Positions 47,032 through 57,299 of a DNA stretch of 64,000 nucleotides are shown here, one piece after another. Below the pieces are notes generated by a model. The model was given only the letters and a program-made list of their open reading frames with translations, had not been told where the DNA came from and searched no databases. The translations under genes and the position numbers were made by a program. The DNA comes from SG8-30 sp964406445 (lineage in GTDB: Bacteria > Pseudomonadota > Gammaproteobacteria > Steroidobacterales > Steroidobacteraceae). The DNA lies in contig CAYORU010000002.1 in assembly GCA_964406445.1 (NCBI GenBank), positions 186,001 through 250,000 on the forward strand, written 5' to 3'. Position 1 is the first letter of the stretch; each line of letters begins with the position of its first letter.

Positions 47032-47174
47032 GGCTCCGTCATCAGGCGGGAACAGGACTTCCGGTATTCTGACCCAAGCGGGGCCGCCGTGGGCGGCAAA
47101 TCCGTCACGGAAAATACTAAAGCTGGATCAGGCACTTGTGCACGATCCGGGGCCGCGGGCCCGGCTTCTCTGGC

Positions 47175-48605
47175 TCAGAACAGGCCGGGCAGCATGATCT
47201 GCGCCGGCGTCGGCCTGTCGGGCAGCGGGTGCCGCGAGGCCCGTCCGGCGGCCGTCTTGGCCGACCCGATGCCGGCCGCGGTCGTGCGCGGCAGGCAGTT
47301 CGCGCTGTTGCCGATCCAGCCCAGCGCGGCGGCGGTCGAGCCCTCCTGCGGGTCGCCCATTGGGCGGGCGAGGTCGTCGGTGCCGGCGCAGGCGGTCACC
47401 TCGCTGGCGAGCCCCGTGTAGTAGTCGCCGCGCTCGAGCGCGTTCACGCTGCGGAAGCTGACGAGCCGCAGGCGCGTGTCGCAGCCCGACAGGTCAAAGG
47501 CCGACTGGCCGACCGGCTTGCCGAAGGTGTCCTCGCCGACGATGGCGATCTCGACCCAGGGATCCATCGAGTTGATGGTCAGCTCGCTGGCCGAGGCGGT
47601 GGCCTCCGTCGTGATGAAGGCGATCTTCAGGGGCCGAATCGACTCGGCGCGCGGCTGGAAGAAGCGGTTGCTGTTGTTCTGGCCCGCGCGCGCCGGGTTG
47701 AAGCGAAGCCCGGAGTAGAGGTCCGTCGTGCGCCGGTCGCCGCCGAGCAGGTCGCCGACCAGGTCGGCGAGCGAGACGAGGCCACCCCCGTTGTAGCGCA
47801 GGTCGACGATCACGTAGTCGATGCCCTGGGCGCGGAAGCCCGCGAAGGCGTTCTGCAGCGGCGCCTGGGCGGAGGAGATGTAGGCGCGCAGGGCCACGTA
47901 GCCGACGGGCACGGTGGGGTTCGACGGCAGGTTCAGCACGCGGACGCCACCGCTCGACGGGATCGGCGTGATCGTGTTCAGCCGCTTGGTGATCGTGACC
48001 CGCAGCGTCGCGGCGCCGGCCGACGGCCGATACTCGAAGCCGCGCTGCACGCCGGTCTGGGACGGGCCGAAGGCGCCCGTCAGGTTCGGGTCGCTCGCCA
48101 GGATGCTGGCCACCGGCACGTAGCCGCTGCCGGAGTCGATGGCGAGGATCTCCGCGCCCCGGCGCAGCCCGCCGTCGAACGCCGGCGTGTTCTCGAACAC
48201 GTCGACCAGGAACAGCCGGCTGCCGTCGATGCGGCTGCGGAAGCCGAAGCCCACGAACTGTCCCTCGCCGAAGGCGGCCTCGTCCTCCTGGCGCGTCGTG
48301 ACGTAGCTGAAGAACCGGTCCCGGCCCTGCGCGCGCGCCTGGGCGGTGATGGCATCGAGCAGGTCCTGTGCGGTGGCGTAGCTCGCGACGTTGACGCTGG
48401 CCGGCAGCAGCTCCGGGAACAGGTACCAGTCCCGCGCCACGTCGAGCACGAATTGCTTCTGCGCGGTGGCCGAGCACCGGTCGGGCGCGACGATGGGTCC
48501 ACCGCCGCCACCGCCACCGCCGCCGCCACAGGCGCCGACGAGCAGTGCCGTGACGAGCGCCGCGGACGCGGCCCGCAGGGTCGACGAAAGCATCCGTGGG
48601 TTCAT
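47175..48605 (-). CDS. S41-family C-terminal processing peptidase, lipoprotein
   Basis: A 476-residue protein of the S41 (CtpA/tail-specific protease) family. A lipoprotein signal peptide ends at LVGAC, followed by a run of ten Gly. The PDZ-like middle part precedes the catalytic core with the probable Ser in TEATASASELTINSM and the Lys in EDTFGKPVGQ. ATG 48605 gives MNPRMLSSTLRAASAALVTA, the signal; a codon at 48623 would extend it without adding a better signal. It probably cleaves periplasmic or surface proteins. The Gly run is coded by a GGN repeat and could change length by slippage without breaking the frame. Confidence 0.88.
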   Translation of the reverse strand: MNPRMLSSTLRAASAALVTALLVGACGGGGGGGGGGPIVAPDRCSATAQKQFVLDVARDWYLFPELLPASVNVASYATAQDLLDAITAQARAQGRDRFFSYVTTRQEDEAAFGEGQFVGFGFRSRIDGSRLFLVDVFENTPAFDGGLRRGAEILAIDSGSGYVPVASILASDPNLTGAFGPSQTGVQRGFEYRPSAGAATLRVTITKRLNTITPIPSSGGVRVLNLPSNPTVPVGYVALRAYISSAQAPLQNAFAGFRAQGIDYVIVDLRYNGGGLVSLADLVGDLLGGDRRTTDLYSGLRFNPARAGQNNSNRFFQPRAESIRPLKIAFITTEATASASELTINSMDPWVEIAIVGEDTFGKPVGQSAFDLSGCDTRLRLVSFRSVNALERGDYYTGLASEVTACAGTDDLARPMGDPQEGSTAAALGWIGNSANCLPRTTAAGIGSAKTAAGRASRHPLPDRPTPAQIMLPGLF

Positions 48606-48637
48606 GCAGCAGTCCTCTTGCAAGCGATGCGCGGCGC

Positions 48638-49045
48638 TCAGCCGCGGCGCGGTCCGAACAGGTCCTCGAGCCTTGCCCTAGCCGCGTCGTCCGGGCTCCC
48701 TTGGGCCGCGGCCGGGGCAGCCGGTTCCCCGCTGCCCCCGAACAGCGCCTCCAGTTCCGAGCGGGCCTCGGTCGCGGCGCCGTCCGGGGCCGCGTACGCG
48801 CCGGGACGCGGGCGGAAATAGTCGCAGAAATTCGCGCGGGTCTTGTCCTTGACCTCTTCCGCGACCGGCTCGCGGCAGGCCTTGGCGACCGACGCGTCGT
48901 GGAACTCGCACAGCCGGCAGACGTGCAGCTCCGCGCCGCAGGCGCGACAGGCCTCCAGCCGCCTGAGCGGCAGCGAGTATTCCGCCAGCGATGCGCCGCA
49001 CTTCCAGCAGGCCAGGTCGGCCGCGGCAGGGGCCACGAACACCAT
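48638..49045 (-). CDS. zinc-ribbon hypothetical protein
   Basis: A 135-residue protein. The first half has CWKCGASL, then CRACGAELHVCRLCEFHD and a later AKACREPVAEEV and NFCDYF, so seven or eight Cys and His residues suggest one or two zinc sites. The C-terminus has the pattern SELEALFGGSGE repeated as ARLEDLFGPRRG, a possible short linear motif. I do not recognise a family role. It starts away from the DUF1330 gene. Confidence 0.72.
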   Translation of the reverse strand: MVFVAPAAADLACWKCGASLAEYSLPLRRLEACRACGAELHVCRLCEFHDASVAKACREPVAEEVKDKTRANFCDYFRPRPGAYAAPDGAATEARSELEALFGGSGEPAAPAAAQGSPDDAARARLEDLFGPRRG

Positions 49046-49189
49046 GGACCGACTCCGGCGGGCGTACCTTCGCCCCCAGCAGACATTATCCTCCCGCGAA
49101 CCGGCCATTCCCAGAAGCTGCCGTCGCACGGCGGTGACACGGGGCCCAGCGGCCGGGACATCCACTTCCGTGCGTCGAGGCGACCTCAC

Positions 49190-49519
49190 ATGAGCGATTC
49201 GAGCCCCCTTTCCAGACCCGGCTACCTGGTGGTGCAGGGCGTCGTGACCGACCGCGAGGGCTTCAAGGCCTACAACGCGGCCCTGCCGCCAATCTACGCG
49301 AAATACGGCGGCCGCTACCTCGCCCTCGCGCCGGCGCCGCTCGTCGAGGTGGCCGAGGGCGCGCCGGAGAACCGCAGCGTCGTGGTCGCGCGCTTCCCGT
49401 CGAAGGAGGCGGCCTGGGCCTTCTGGAAGTCGCCCGAATACGCCGAGGCGAAGAAGCTGCGCGAGGGCAAGGGGACCTTCTACGTGATGGTGCTCGAGGG
49501 ACTGCCGGAAGACGCCTGA
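49190..49519 (+). CDS. DUF1330 domain protein
   Basis: A 109-residue protein with the DUF1330 ferredoxin-like fold: GYLVVQGVVTDREGFKAYNA, then YGGRYLALAPAPLVEVAEG and VARFPSKEAAWAFWKSPEYA. The family is a dimeric alpha-beta barrel of unknown function. ATG 49190 is chosen because the preceding frame belongs to the antisense of the zinc-ribbon gene. Confidence 0.87.
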   Translation: MSDSSPLSRPGYLVVQGVVTDREGFKAYNAALPPIYAKYGGRYLALAPAPLVEVAEGAPENRSVVVARFPSKEAAWAFWKSPEYAEAKKLREGKGTFYVMVLEGLPEDA

Positions 49520-49559
49520 GACCTGAAACCGGCGCGGCTGCCGGCGCGATCTGCCGGGT

Positions 49560-50198
49560 ATGGCGAGATCCACGATCAGCGGGCCGGCACTGGCTCCAGG
49601 CGACGCCGCCGCCCTCGGCGAGGCGGCACGCGAGCCTGCGCTGGCCCCGGCGCTCGTCGCCGACCTGCGGACCGACCACGCCGGGGAGACCGGCGCCGTG
49701 TACATCTACCTGGGCGTCCTCTTCGTGGCGCGTGATCCGCAGCTGCGCCACTTCGCCGAAGAGCACCTCGCGACCGAGACCGGCCACCTGGCCCTGATCG
49801 AGGCCGTCGTGCCGCCGCCGGAGCGCAGCCGCCTGATCGTCGCCTGGCGCGTCGCGGGCTGGTTCACCGGCGCGCTGCCGGCGCTGTTCGGGCCGAGGGC
49901 CGTCTACGCCACGATCGCCGCGGTGGAGGCCTTCGTCGACCGCCACTACGCCGCGCAGATCCGCTGGATCGACGCGACCGACCCGGCGCGCGCCGACGTC
50001 CGCCTCCAGTCGCTGCGGACGCTGCTCGAGCGCTGCCGGCAGGACGAGGTGTCGCACCACGACCAGGCGGTAGCTGCCATGCGCGCGCACGGTGCCGGTG
50101 GCCGCGTGGCGGGTATCGGAACCGCGTTGCTCGCCGGCTGGGCGCGGATCGTCGCCGCCGGCTCGGCCGGCGCGGTGGCCCTGAGCCGGCGGCTGTGA
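49560..50198 (+). CDS. coq7: Coq7-family demethoxyubiquinone hydroxylase
   Basis: A 212-residue di-iron hydroxylase of the Coq7 family. The iron ligands are visible as Glu in LRTDHAGETGAVYIYLG, Glu-x2-His in ATETGHLALIE, Glu in VEAFVDRHYAAQIRW and Glu-x2-His in QDEVSHHDQAVAAM. It should hydroxylate C6 of demethoxyubiquinol during ubiquinone biosynthesis. The next gene, a UbiG methyltransferase, overlaps it by 4 bases (GTGA), so both would act in the same pathway and be coupled in translation. The loss of UbiF-type monooxygenase cannot be judged from this window. Confidence 0.9.
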   Translation: MARSTISGPALAPGDAAALGEAAREPALAPALVADLRTDHAGETGAVYIYLGVLFVARDPQLRHFAEEHLATETGHLALIEAVVPPPERSRLIVAWRVAGWFTGALPALFGPRAVYATIAAVEAFVDRHYAAQIRWIDATDPARADVRLQSLRTLLERCRQDEVSHHDQAVAAMRAHGAGGRVAGIGTALLAGWARIVAAGSAGAVALSRRL

Positions 50199-50995
50199 GC
50201 GCGGCGTCCGCGAGCCGTACCGTCCGGCCCGGGGAGGTCGCGCGCTTCGAGCGCCTCGCCGCGACCTGGTGGGACCCGCGCGGCCCGATGCGCCCGCTGC
50301 ACGTGGTCAACGCGCTGCGGCTCGGCTACGTGCTCGAGCGGATCGCGGCGCACGCCGGCCGGCCGCCGGGCGAGCTCGGCGGCCTCGCCATCGCCGACAT
50401 CGGCTGCGGCGCGGGCCTGCTCTGCGAGCCGCTCGCGGCGCGCGGCGCACGCGTGGTCGGCATCGACGCCACGCCGGGCAACGTGGCGGCGGCGCGGCTG
50501 CATGCCGGCGAGGCCGGCCTCGCGATCGACTATCGCCTGGGCGATCCGGCGACTGCGCTCGGTGCGCGCGAGTGCTTCGACGTCATCCTGATGCTCGAGG
50601 TCGTCGAGCACGTGGACGACGTGGATGCCTTCGTCGCCGACGCGGCGCGGCACCTGGCGCCCGGCGGATTGCTGGTGGCGTCGACCATCAACCGGACGGC
50701 CCGCAGCTTCCTGCTGGCGATCGTCGGCGCGGAGTACCTGCTGCGCCTGCTGCCGGTCGGCACGCACCGCTGGGGCCAGTTCGTCACGCCGCGGGAGCTG
50801 GCCGACGCCGCCGGGCGCGCGGGCCTGCGTCGCGTCGAGCAGCGCGGCATGCGCTACCTGCCGGTGCTGCACCGCGCCTCGTGGACGAGCGACGTCTCGG
50901 TGAACTACATCGCGAGCTTCGGCAGATCCGTCACGCCGCAGGGCGCGTCGCGAGGCGGCGACGCGGCGCCGGCGCGAGCCCGCGGCGAGTGGTGA
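50195..50995 (+). CDS. ubiG: UbiG ubiquinone O-methyltransferase
   Basis: A 266-residue SAM-dependent methyltransferase that performs the two O-methylations of ubiquinone synthesis. Motif I is IADIGCGAGLLCEPLAARGA, followed by acidic RVVGIDATPGN. The ring-binding region includes FDVILMLEVVEHVDDVDAFV and the C-terminal STINRTARSFLLAIVGAEYL typical of UbiG. The start GTG 50195 overlaps the coq7 stop. A C-terminal tail of about 25 residues is low-complexity. Confidence 0.92.
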   Translation: MSAASASRTVRPGEVARFERLAATWWDPRGPMRPLHVVNALRLGYVLERIAAHAGRPPGELGGLAIADIGCGAGLLCEPLAARGARVVGIDATPGNVAAARLHAGEAGLAIDYRLGDPATALGARECFDVILMLEVVEHVDDVDAFVADAARHLAPGGLLVASTINRTARSFLLAIVGAEYLLRLLPVGTHRWGQFVTPRELADAAGRAGLRRVEQRGMRYLPVLHRASWTSDVSVNYIASFGRSVTPQGASRGGDAAPARARGEW

Positions 50996-51164
50996 TCCTG
51001 CGCCCGATTTGGTAGCATTTTGACACCTGAGCGCCTCTTCGAGGCGCTACGGTTCCCTGCGGCGCAACTCGCGTCGCCGCCGCCCGAAGGGCGGCTCACC
51101 GGGGCCGTGATGCTGCCGAGTGCCCGCATCTGTCCCCGCCCAGCCACCGAGCAGGGAGATGCCG

Positions 51165-52476
<1,312 letters not shown>

Positions 52477-52502
<26 letters not shown>

Positions 52503-53085
52503 CGCTGCCGAAGCGCAGCGCAAGGTAGGCGAGCGCCGTCGCCGCGGCGTCGCCCGTGGCGGTGTGGCGCGCGAGGGGCGGGATGCCGGCGTCGGCGAGG
52601 ATCGCGTCGAGGTCGGCGAACCCCGAATGGTCGTCCACCTCGCGCCGGCTCCACAGCCGGTGCAGGTTGCGCAGGTCGTAGGCGGCGACGCCGAGAACCG
52701 GCAGGCCACCGGCCCGCAGGGCGCGGTCCAGCACCGCGCGGTCGAAGTCCACGCAGTAGCCGAGCAGCGGCCGGTCGCCGAGCCAGTCGCGGAAGCGGCC
52801 GAGCGCTTCGCGCGGCGGCAGCCCCTGCTCGAGATCCATCGCGCGCAGGCGATGGATGCGCACCGAGTCGGCATGCGTGGGCCCGTCGCGCCGAAGCAGC
52901 GCCTCGAAGCGGTCGCTGATCAGCACCCGGCGCCCGGTCACGGGCACCGCGCCGATGGAGATGACCTCGGCGGTCCGCGGGTCGAGGCCGGTCGTCTCGA
53001 CGTCGAGCGCCACAAGGTCGGCGTCCTCGGGAGGCCAGCCGCGGAGGCCCGCGGGAACCAGGCGGCCGAGCAGGCGGCGCAGCAC
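52477..53085 (-). CDS. DnaQ-like 3'-5' exonuclease
   Basis: A 202-residue DEDD exonuclease. Exo I is ALDVETTGLDPRTAEVISIG (Asp-x-Glu), an Exo II-like Asp stands in YCVDFDRAVLDRAL and Exo III is HTATGDAAATALAYL (His with downstream Asp, DEDDh type). No polymerase is attached. It lies 4 bases after the cNMP/CBS/DUF294 gene on the same strand, a pairing often seen next to acetate-symporter genes. It overlaps the convergent KamA-like gene by 26 bases. Confidence 0.9.
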
Positions 53086-53089
53086 GGTC

Positions 53090-54907
53090 CTAGATCCCGT
53101 GGCGGAAGTGCGCGCCCAGGAAGTCCTGGAAGCCCTTCACCACCCGCAGCGCGTCCCGCAGCAGGTCGCGGTCCAGCCGCCGCAGGCGGGCGAGATCGAC
53201 GCGGTTGGTCGGCGCCTCGCCGCGCTCGAGCGCCGTGAGCTGCTGGGCGAGCCGCAGCCGCAGCATCACCGCGAGCGCCTGCTGCACGTCCGCCGCGAGC
53301 TGGGCGCTCAGCACGCCCCGGGCGGCGAGCGCGTCCGCCCGCTCGAAGGAGTTGGTGCAGCGCAGGCCGTTCTCGGCGGCCAGCGCGCGCAGGCCGTGGA
53401 CGGTCGGGAAGATGCCGCCGCGCTTGAGGTCGACGGCGGGCTCGCGGCCGAAGGGATTCCGCAGGGTCAGCGGCGCGTGGAACTCGATCGCGGGGCGGAC
53501 GAAGAAGTGCAGCCAGATCTGGTCCCGCCCGAGGCCGGCGAGCGCCTCGCCGAGCGGCGCGTACAGCGATTCGGCGCCCGCAACGGGCTGGGCGTCCATC
53601 AGGATCGCGGTGTCGAGTTGCGCCTGGGGCGTGGCGTCGCGCTTGAGGCGCTCGATCCGCTCCAGCCACTCTCGGACGCTGCCCCGCCAGGCGGGATTCG
53701 AGACCATCACCTTGCCGGGGCAGGGCGGGTAGCCGAGCGCCGCGAGCCCGTCGCTCAGCGCCTGCGCCGGTCCGGCGACGTCGACGTCCGCGACACCCTC
53801 GCCGAGGACGAGCGCGTTGTCCTGGTCGGTGCGCAGGATCTGCTCGCTGCGGCCCTCGCTGCCGAGCACCAGCAGGCAGCAGCGCTGCCGCAGCTCCGGC
53901 GGGAGGGTGAGGTCGTACAGCCGCGAGAGGATCCTGCCGTTCAGGGCGCTCACCATCTCGCCGAGGTGGCGCATGTGGGCGCCGGTCGCCTGCAGCGTGC
54001 GCACCAGCGAGGTCAGCCCGGCGGCCGCCTCGGCCAGTTCCTCGCGGGTCGCGGCCCGGGCGATGCGCAGCCCGACGATGTGCGAGTGACTCGAGTAGTG
54101 GCTCAGCACCTCGGCGAGCCCCAGCGTGCCGACCAGCTGGCCGCCGCGGGTCACCGCGACCCGCTCGATGCGCCGCCGGGTCATGGACACCAGCGCCTCG
54201 AACAGCGGCGCGTCGGCTTCGCAGTCGACGACAGGCCGGCGCGCCAGCGCCGCGACCGGGCTGTCGAGCGGCCGGGCGTCGAGCGCGAGCGCGTCGAGCA
54301 TGTCGGTGCGGGTGCAGATGCCCAGGCCGCCTTCGGCCTCGACGAACACGCAGTCGACCTGGCGCTCGCGCATGCGCCGCGCGGCCTCGGCAATGGTCGC
54401 CCCGGGTGGCAGCACCACCGCCTCGGCGAGCGTAGCCTCGCCGGTGCGCGTGAGCATCAGCTCGCCCAGGTCGCTCTGTGCGCCCGAGGCGCCGGCCAGC
54501 GCCGTCTTGCGCGACAGCGAGTCGAGGAAGTAGGCGGCGAAGCGGCCGTTCGCCTCGACCGCGGCGCGAAAGGCGTCGGCCGGCACCGTCCAGAGCAGCG
54601 TGTCCTCGAGCGTTTCGTACCGGTGGCGCGAGCGGCCCGTGAGGCAGGCCATCGAGCCGAACAGGTCGCCCGGGCCGTACTCGGCGAATACGCGCGGCTC
54701 GCCGGGACCGCCGACGCCGTCCAGCGCGGCGACGTGGCCCTTCAGGATGACGTAGAGGAAGTTGGACGAGGTGCCGGCCTCGAGGATCCGGCTGCCCTGC
54801 GGCTCGAAGCCGACGTCCACGCGCCGGCCGAGCGCCGTGCGTTGTTCGGCGGTCAGCAGGTCGAAGGGCGCGACCGAAAAATCGAACTCGCCGAGCAGCG
54901 TGTTCAT
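53090..54907 (-). CDS. cNMP-binding/CBS/DUF294 nucleotidyltransferase-like protein
   Basis: A 605-residue regulatory protein with three parts. Residues about 10-130 are a cyclic-nucleotide-binding domain (LYVILKGHVAALDGVGG, EYGPGDLFGSMACLTGRSRH). Residues about 150-280 are a CBS pair (RQVDCVFVEAEGGLGICTRT, then RRIERVAVTRGGQLVGTLGL). The rest is DUF294, a nucleotidyltransferase-like domain with CLLVLGSEGRSEQILRTDQD, the GS-x10-DQD site. It may sense a cyclic nucleotide and modify or control the nearby transport system; the VOC-cyclase at 33879-34967 could supply the signal, but that link is only an inference. Confidence 0.88.
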   Translation of the reverse strand: MNTLLGEFDFSVAPFDLLTAEQRTALGRRVDVGFEPQGSRILEAGTSSNFLYVILKGHVAALDGVGGPGEPRVFAEYGPGDLFGSMACLTGRSRHRYETLEDTLLWTVPADAFRAAVEANGRFAAYFLDSLSRKTALAGASGAQSDLGELMLTRTGEATLAEAVVLPPGATIAEAARRMRERQVDCVFVEAEGGLGICTRTDMLDALALDARPLDSPVAALARRPVVDCEADAPLFEALVSMTRRRIERVAVTRGGQLVGTLGLAEVLSHYSSHSHIVGLRIARAATREELAEAAAGLTSLVRTLQATGAHMRHLGEMVSALNGRILSRLYDLTLPPELRQRCCLLVLGSEGRSEQILRTDQDNALVLGEGVADVDVAGPAQALSDGLAALGYPPCPGKVMVSNPAWRGSVREWLERIERLKRDATPQAQLDTAILMDAQPVAGAESLYAPLGEALAGLGRDQIWLHFFVRPAIEFHAPLTLRNPFGREPAVDLKRGGIFPTVHGLRALAAENGLRCTNSFERADALAARGVLSAQLAADVQQALAVMLRLRLAQQLTALERGEAPTNRVDLARLRRLDRDLLRDALRVVKGFQDFLGAHFRHGI

Positions 54908-54957
54908 TCGCCGATTCTAGGGCGGAACGCGCAAACAGTCCGCGCTTCCCGGAAGGA

Positions 54958-54981
54958 AGGGGCGGCCCCGTGGCCGCCCCT
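54958..54981 (-). terminator. terminator-like hairpin downstream of the symporter gene
   Basis: A perfect 10-base stem (aggggcggcc / ggccgcccct) with a four-base loop. On the minus strand it is followed by a T/C-rich stretch (ttccttcc), as expected for the 3' end of the symporter operon. The dispersed repeat copy lies between the stop codon and this hairpin. Confidence 0.65.
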
Positions 54982-55018
54982 GCGCAAACTGCAAGCGAAT
55001 GTCCCCTGTGGTTTGCGG
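54982..55018 (+). repeat. dispersed gaatgtcccct repeat, copy 1
   Basis: Contains gcaaactgcaagcgaatgtc and then cccctgtggtttgc; the ends gcaaac/gtttgc are complementary. It shares the core aagcgaatgtcccct with four copies at 61211-61379. It sits five bases after the symporter stop codon on the minus strand. Confidence 0.8.
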
Positions 55019-55022
55019 GGGC

Positions 55023-56726
55023 TCAGTGGTGGGTCGCGCCGCCCGCGCCGCGCGGCACGCGGATGTGGTCCACCAGCTCCTGGATCTCGGCCGGCGGCGG
55101 CCTGGTCGAGTGGCTCACGGCGTAGGTGACGGCGATGTTGAGCAGCATGCCGATCGTGCCGATGCCCTCGGGCGAGACGCCGAACAGCCAGTTGTCCGCC
55201 ACGTTCGCGGCGGGGTTCACGAACTTGAAGTAGATGATGTAGCTCGCCGTGAAGGTGATGCCCGTGACCATCCCGGCGATCGCGCCCTGCATGTTGGTGC
55301 GCTTGTCGAAGATGCCGAGGATGATCGCGGGGAAGAACGACGATGCGGCGAGGCCGAAGGCGAATGCGACCACCTGCGCAACGAAGCCGGGCGGATTGAT
55401 GCCGAGGTAGCCGGCCACGAAGATCGCGCCCGCCGCGGCCAGGCGCGCGTAGAGCAGCTCCTGCTTCTCGGTGATCCCCGGCATGACCACCTTCTTCAGC
55501 AGGTCGTGGGAGATCGCCGAGGAGATGACGAGCAGCAGCCCGGCCGCCGTCGACAGCGCCGCGGCGAGGCCGCCCGCCGCCACCAGCGCGATCACCCAGG
55601 CCGGCAGCCTCGCGATCTCCGGGTTGGCCAGCACCATGATGTCGTTGTCGATCCTGGTCATCTCGTTGCGCTCGTCCTTGGCGTAGAACATGCGCCCATC
55701 CCCGTTCTTGTCCTCCCACTGGATGAGCCCGGTCTTCTCCCAGTTCCTGATCCAGGAGGGCGCCTCCTCGTACAGCACGCCCTGGCCCTCGGGGCCGTTG
55801 ATCGTCTCGATCATGTTGGCGCGCGCGAACGCCGCCACCGCCGGCGCGGTGGTGTACAGCAGCGCGATGAACAGCAGCGCCCAGCCCGCGGAGATGCGCG
55901 CGTCGCTGACCTTCGGCACGGTGAAGAAGCGCACGATCACGTGCGGCAGGCCCGCCGTGCCGACCATCAGCGCCGCGGTGATGCAGAACACGTCGAAGGT
56001 GCCCTTGACCCCCGAGGTGTAGGCGCTGAAGCCGAGCTCGGTGTTCAGGCCGTCGAGCTTGTCGAGCAGGTAGGTGCCGTCGGCGAGCGTGCCGCCGAAG
56101 CCAAGCTGCGGGACCACGTTGCCGGTCATGAGCAGCGAGATGAAGATCGCCGGCACGAGGTAGGCGAAGATCAGCACGCAGTACTGCGCGACCTGCGTGT
56201 AGGTGATGCCCTTCATGCCGCCGAGCACCGCGTAGAAGAACACGATCGCCATGCCGACGATGACGCCGGTGTTGATGTCCACCTCGAGGAAGCGCGAGAA
56301 GACGATGCCGACGCCGCGCATCTGGCCCGCGACGTAGGTGAAGGACACGAACACCGCGCAGACGACCGCGACCAGGCGCGCGGTGTCGGAGTAGTAGCGG
56401 TCGCCGATGAAGTCCGGAACCGTGTACTTGCCGAACTTGCGGAGGTAGGGCGCCAGCAGCAGCGCGAGCAGCACGTAGCCGCCGGTCCACCCCATGAGGT
56501 ACACGGCGCCGTCGCGGCCCATGAAGGAGATCAGGCCGGCCATGGAGATGAACGAGGCCGCCGACATCCAGTCCGCGGCGGTGGCCATGCCGTTCGCCAC
56601 CGGGTGAACGCCGCCACCCGCGACGTAGTATTCCTTCGTCGAGCCGACGCGGCTCCAGATCGCGATGCCGATGTAGAGCGCAAAGGAGGCGCCCACGATC
56701 AGGTAGGTCCAGGTCATGACGGACAT
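55023..56726 (-). CDS. sodium:solute (acetate-type) symporter, large subunit
   Basis: A 567-residue membrane protein of the sodium:solute symporter family, in the VC_2705-like group related to the acetate permease ActP. About thirteen hydrophobic segments are seen. Typical stretches are GMATAADWMSAASFISMAGL (N-terminal Na+-site region), GMKGITYTQVAQYCVLIFAY and GTAGLPHVIVRFFTVPKVSD. A small DUF4212 subunit is encoded just upstream, as is usual in this group. It probably imports acetate or another short acid, with regulation possibly through the cNMP/CBS/DUF294 protein encoded downstream. Confidence 0.92.
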   Translation of the reverse strand: MSVMTWTYLIVGASFALYIGIAIWSRVGSTKEYYVAGGGVHPVANGMATAADWMSAASFISMAGLISFMGRDGAVYLMGWTGGYVLLALLLAPYLRKFGKYTVPDFIGDRYYSDTARLVAVVCAVFVSFTYVAGQMRGVGIVFSRFLEVDINTGVIVGMAIVFFYAVLGGMKGITYTQVAQYCVLIFAYLVPAIFISLLMTGNVVPQLGFGGTLADGTYLLDKLDGLNTELGFSAYTSGVKGTFDVFCITAALMVGTAGLPHVIVRFFTVPKVSDARISAGWALLFIALLYTTAPAVAAFARANMIETINGPEGQGVLYEEAPSWIRNWEKTGLIQWEDKNGDGRMFYAKDERNEMTRIDNDIMVLANPEIARLPAWVIALVAAGGLAAALSTAAGLLLVISSAISHDLLKKVVMPGITEKQELLYARLAAAGAIFVAGYLGINPPGFVAQVVAFAFGLAASSFFPAIILGIFDKRTNMQGAIAGMVTGITFTASYIIYFKFVNPAANVADNWLFGVSPEGIGTIGMLLNIAVTYAVSHSTRPPPAEIQELVDHIRVPRGAGGATHH

Positions 56727-56741
56727 GCGGATGCCTCCCGG

Positions 56742-56999
56742 TCAGTCTTCGTGGACGTCGTGCTGCCGGTCCAGGCGGTTCATGAGCCGCACGTAGACGA
56801 AGATCAGCGCGACGAAGACGTAGATCGAGCCCTGCTGGGCGAAGAAGAAGCCGAGCTTGAAGCCGGCGAATCGGAACTGGTCGAGCCAGTCCGCCAGCAG
56901 GATCCCGAAGCCGAAGGAGACGACGAACCAGATGGCCAGCAGCGTGGCCACGATCCCCAGGTTCGCCTTCCAGTAGGCGCCCATTTTTTCCTTGCTCAC
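56742..56999 (-). CDS. DUF4212 small symporter subunit
   Basis: An 85-residue protein with two membrane helices (LGIVATLLAIWFVVSFGFG, then FFFAQQGSIYVFVALIFVYV) and the family-type start KMGAYWKANLGI and end RLMNRLDRQHD. It is the usual small partner of the sodium:solute symporter gene that follows after 15 bases. No ATG fits; GTG 56999 gives the normal length, while an in-frame codon at 57107 would add an unrelated stretch. Confidence 0.88.
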   Translation of the reverse strand: MSKEKMGAYWKANLGIVATLLAIWFVVSFGFGILLADWLDQFRFAGFKLGFFFAQQGSIYVFVALIFVYVRLMNRLDRQHDVHED

Positions 57000-57299
57000 G
57001 ACCGGGTCCCCCCTTCGGCCGGTAGTCGGCCCGGAGGCAATGTAGCAATCGATGCGCGCCCGGTCGGTCGGACTTTGGTCGAAGGGCCGGCGGTGGAGGG
57101 CCGACAACCGAGCAAGGTCGCGCCACCATCCAGCCGTCGCCGGGCAGCTCGCGGTCCGCTTCGGAAACTCCCGATGCGGGGTGCCCCGTCACGGATGACA
57201 GGGTTGCGTCGTTCTGACTACACTCGGAAAGCCAAAGTTGCCTCCGTTCTGGCGGCGCGTTGGCCGAAAACAACATCCAGGAATCGCAGGGAGGTCACC
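57000..57299. other. divergent intergenic region, 300 bases
   Basis: This separates the symporter operon on the minus strand from the TonB-receptor gene on the plus strand. Both promoters should lie here, but no convincing -35/-10 pair or operator could be chosen by eye. The end carries the purine-rich GGGAGG ribosome site of the receptor gene at about 57289-57294. No reading frame with family resemblance was found. Confidence 0.5.

Noticed and set aside
54999..57299. A very long plus-strand reading frame that runs through to the TonB receptor
   Set aside because: It is antisense to the symporter genes in a high-GC sequence, is His/Arg-rich and resembles nothing; the receptor start at GTG 57300 with a ribosome site and signal peptide explains the end.
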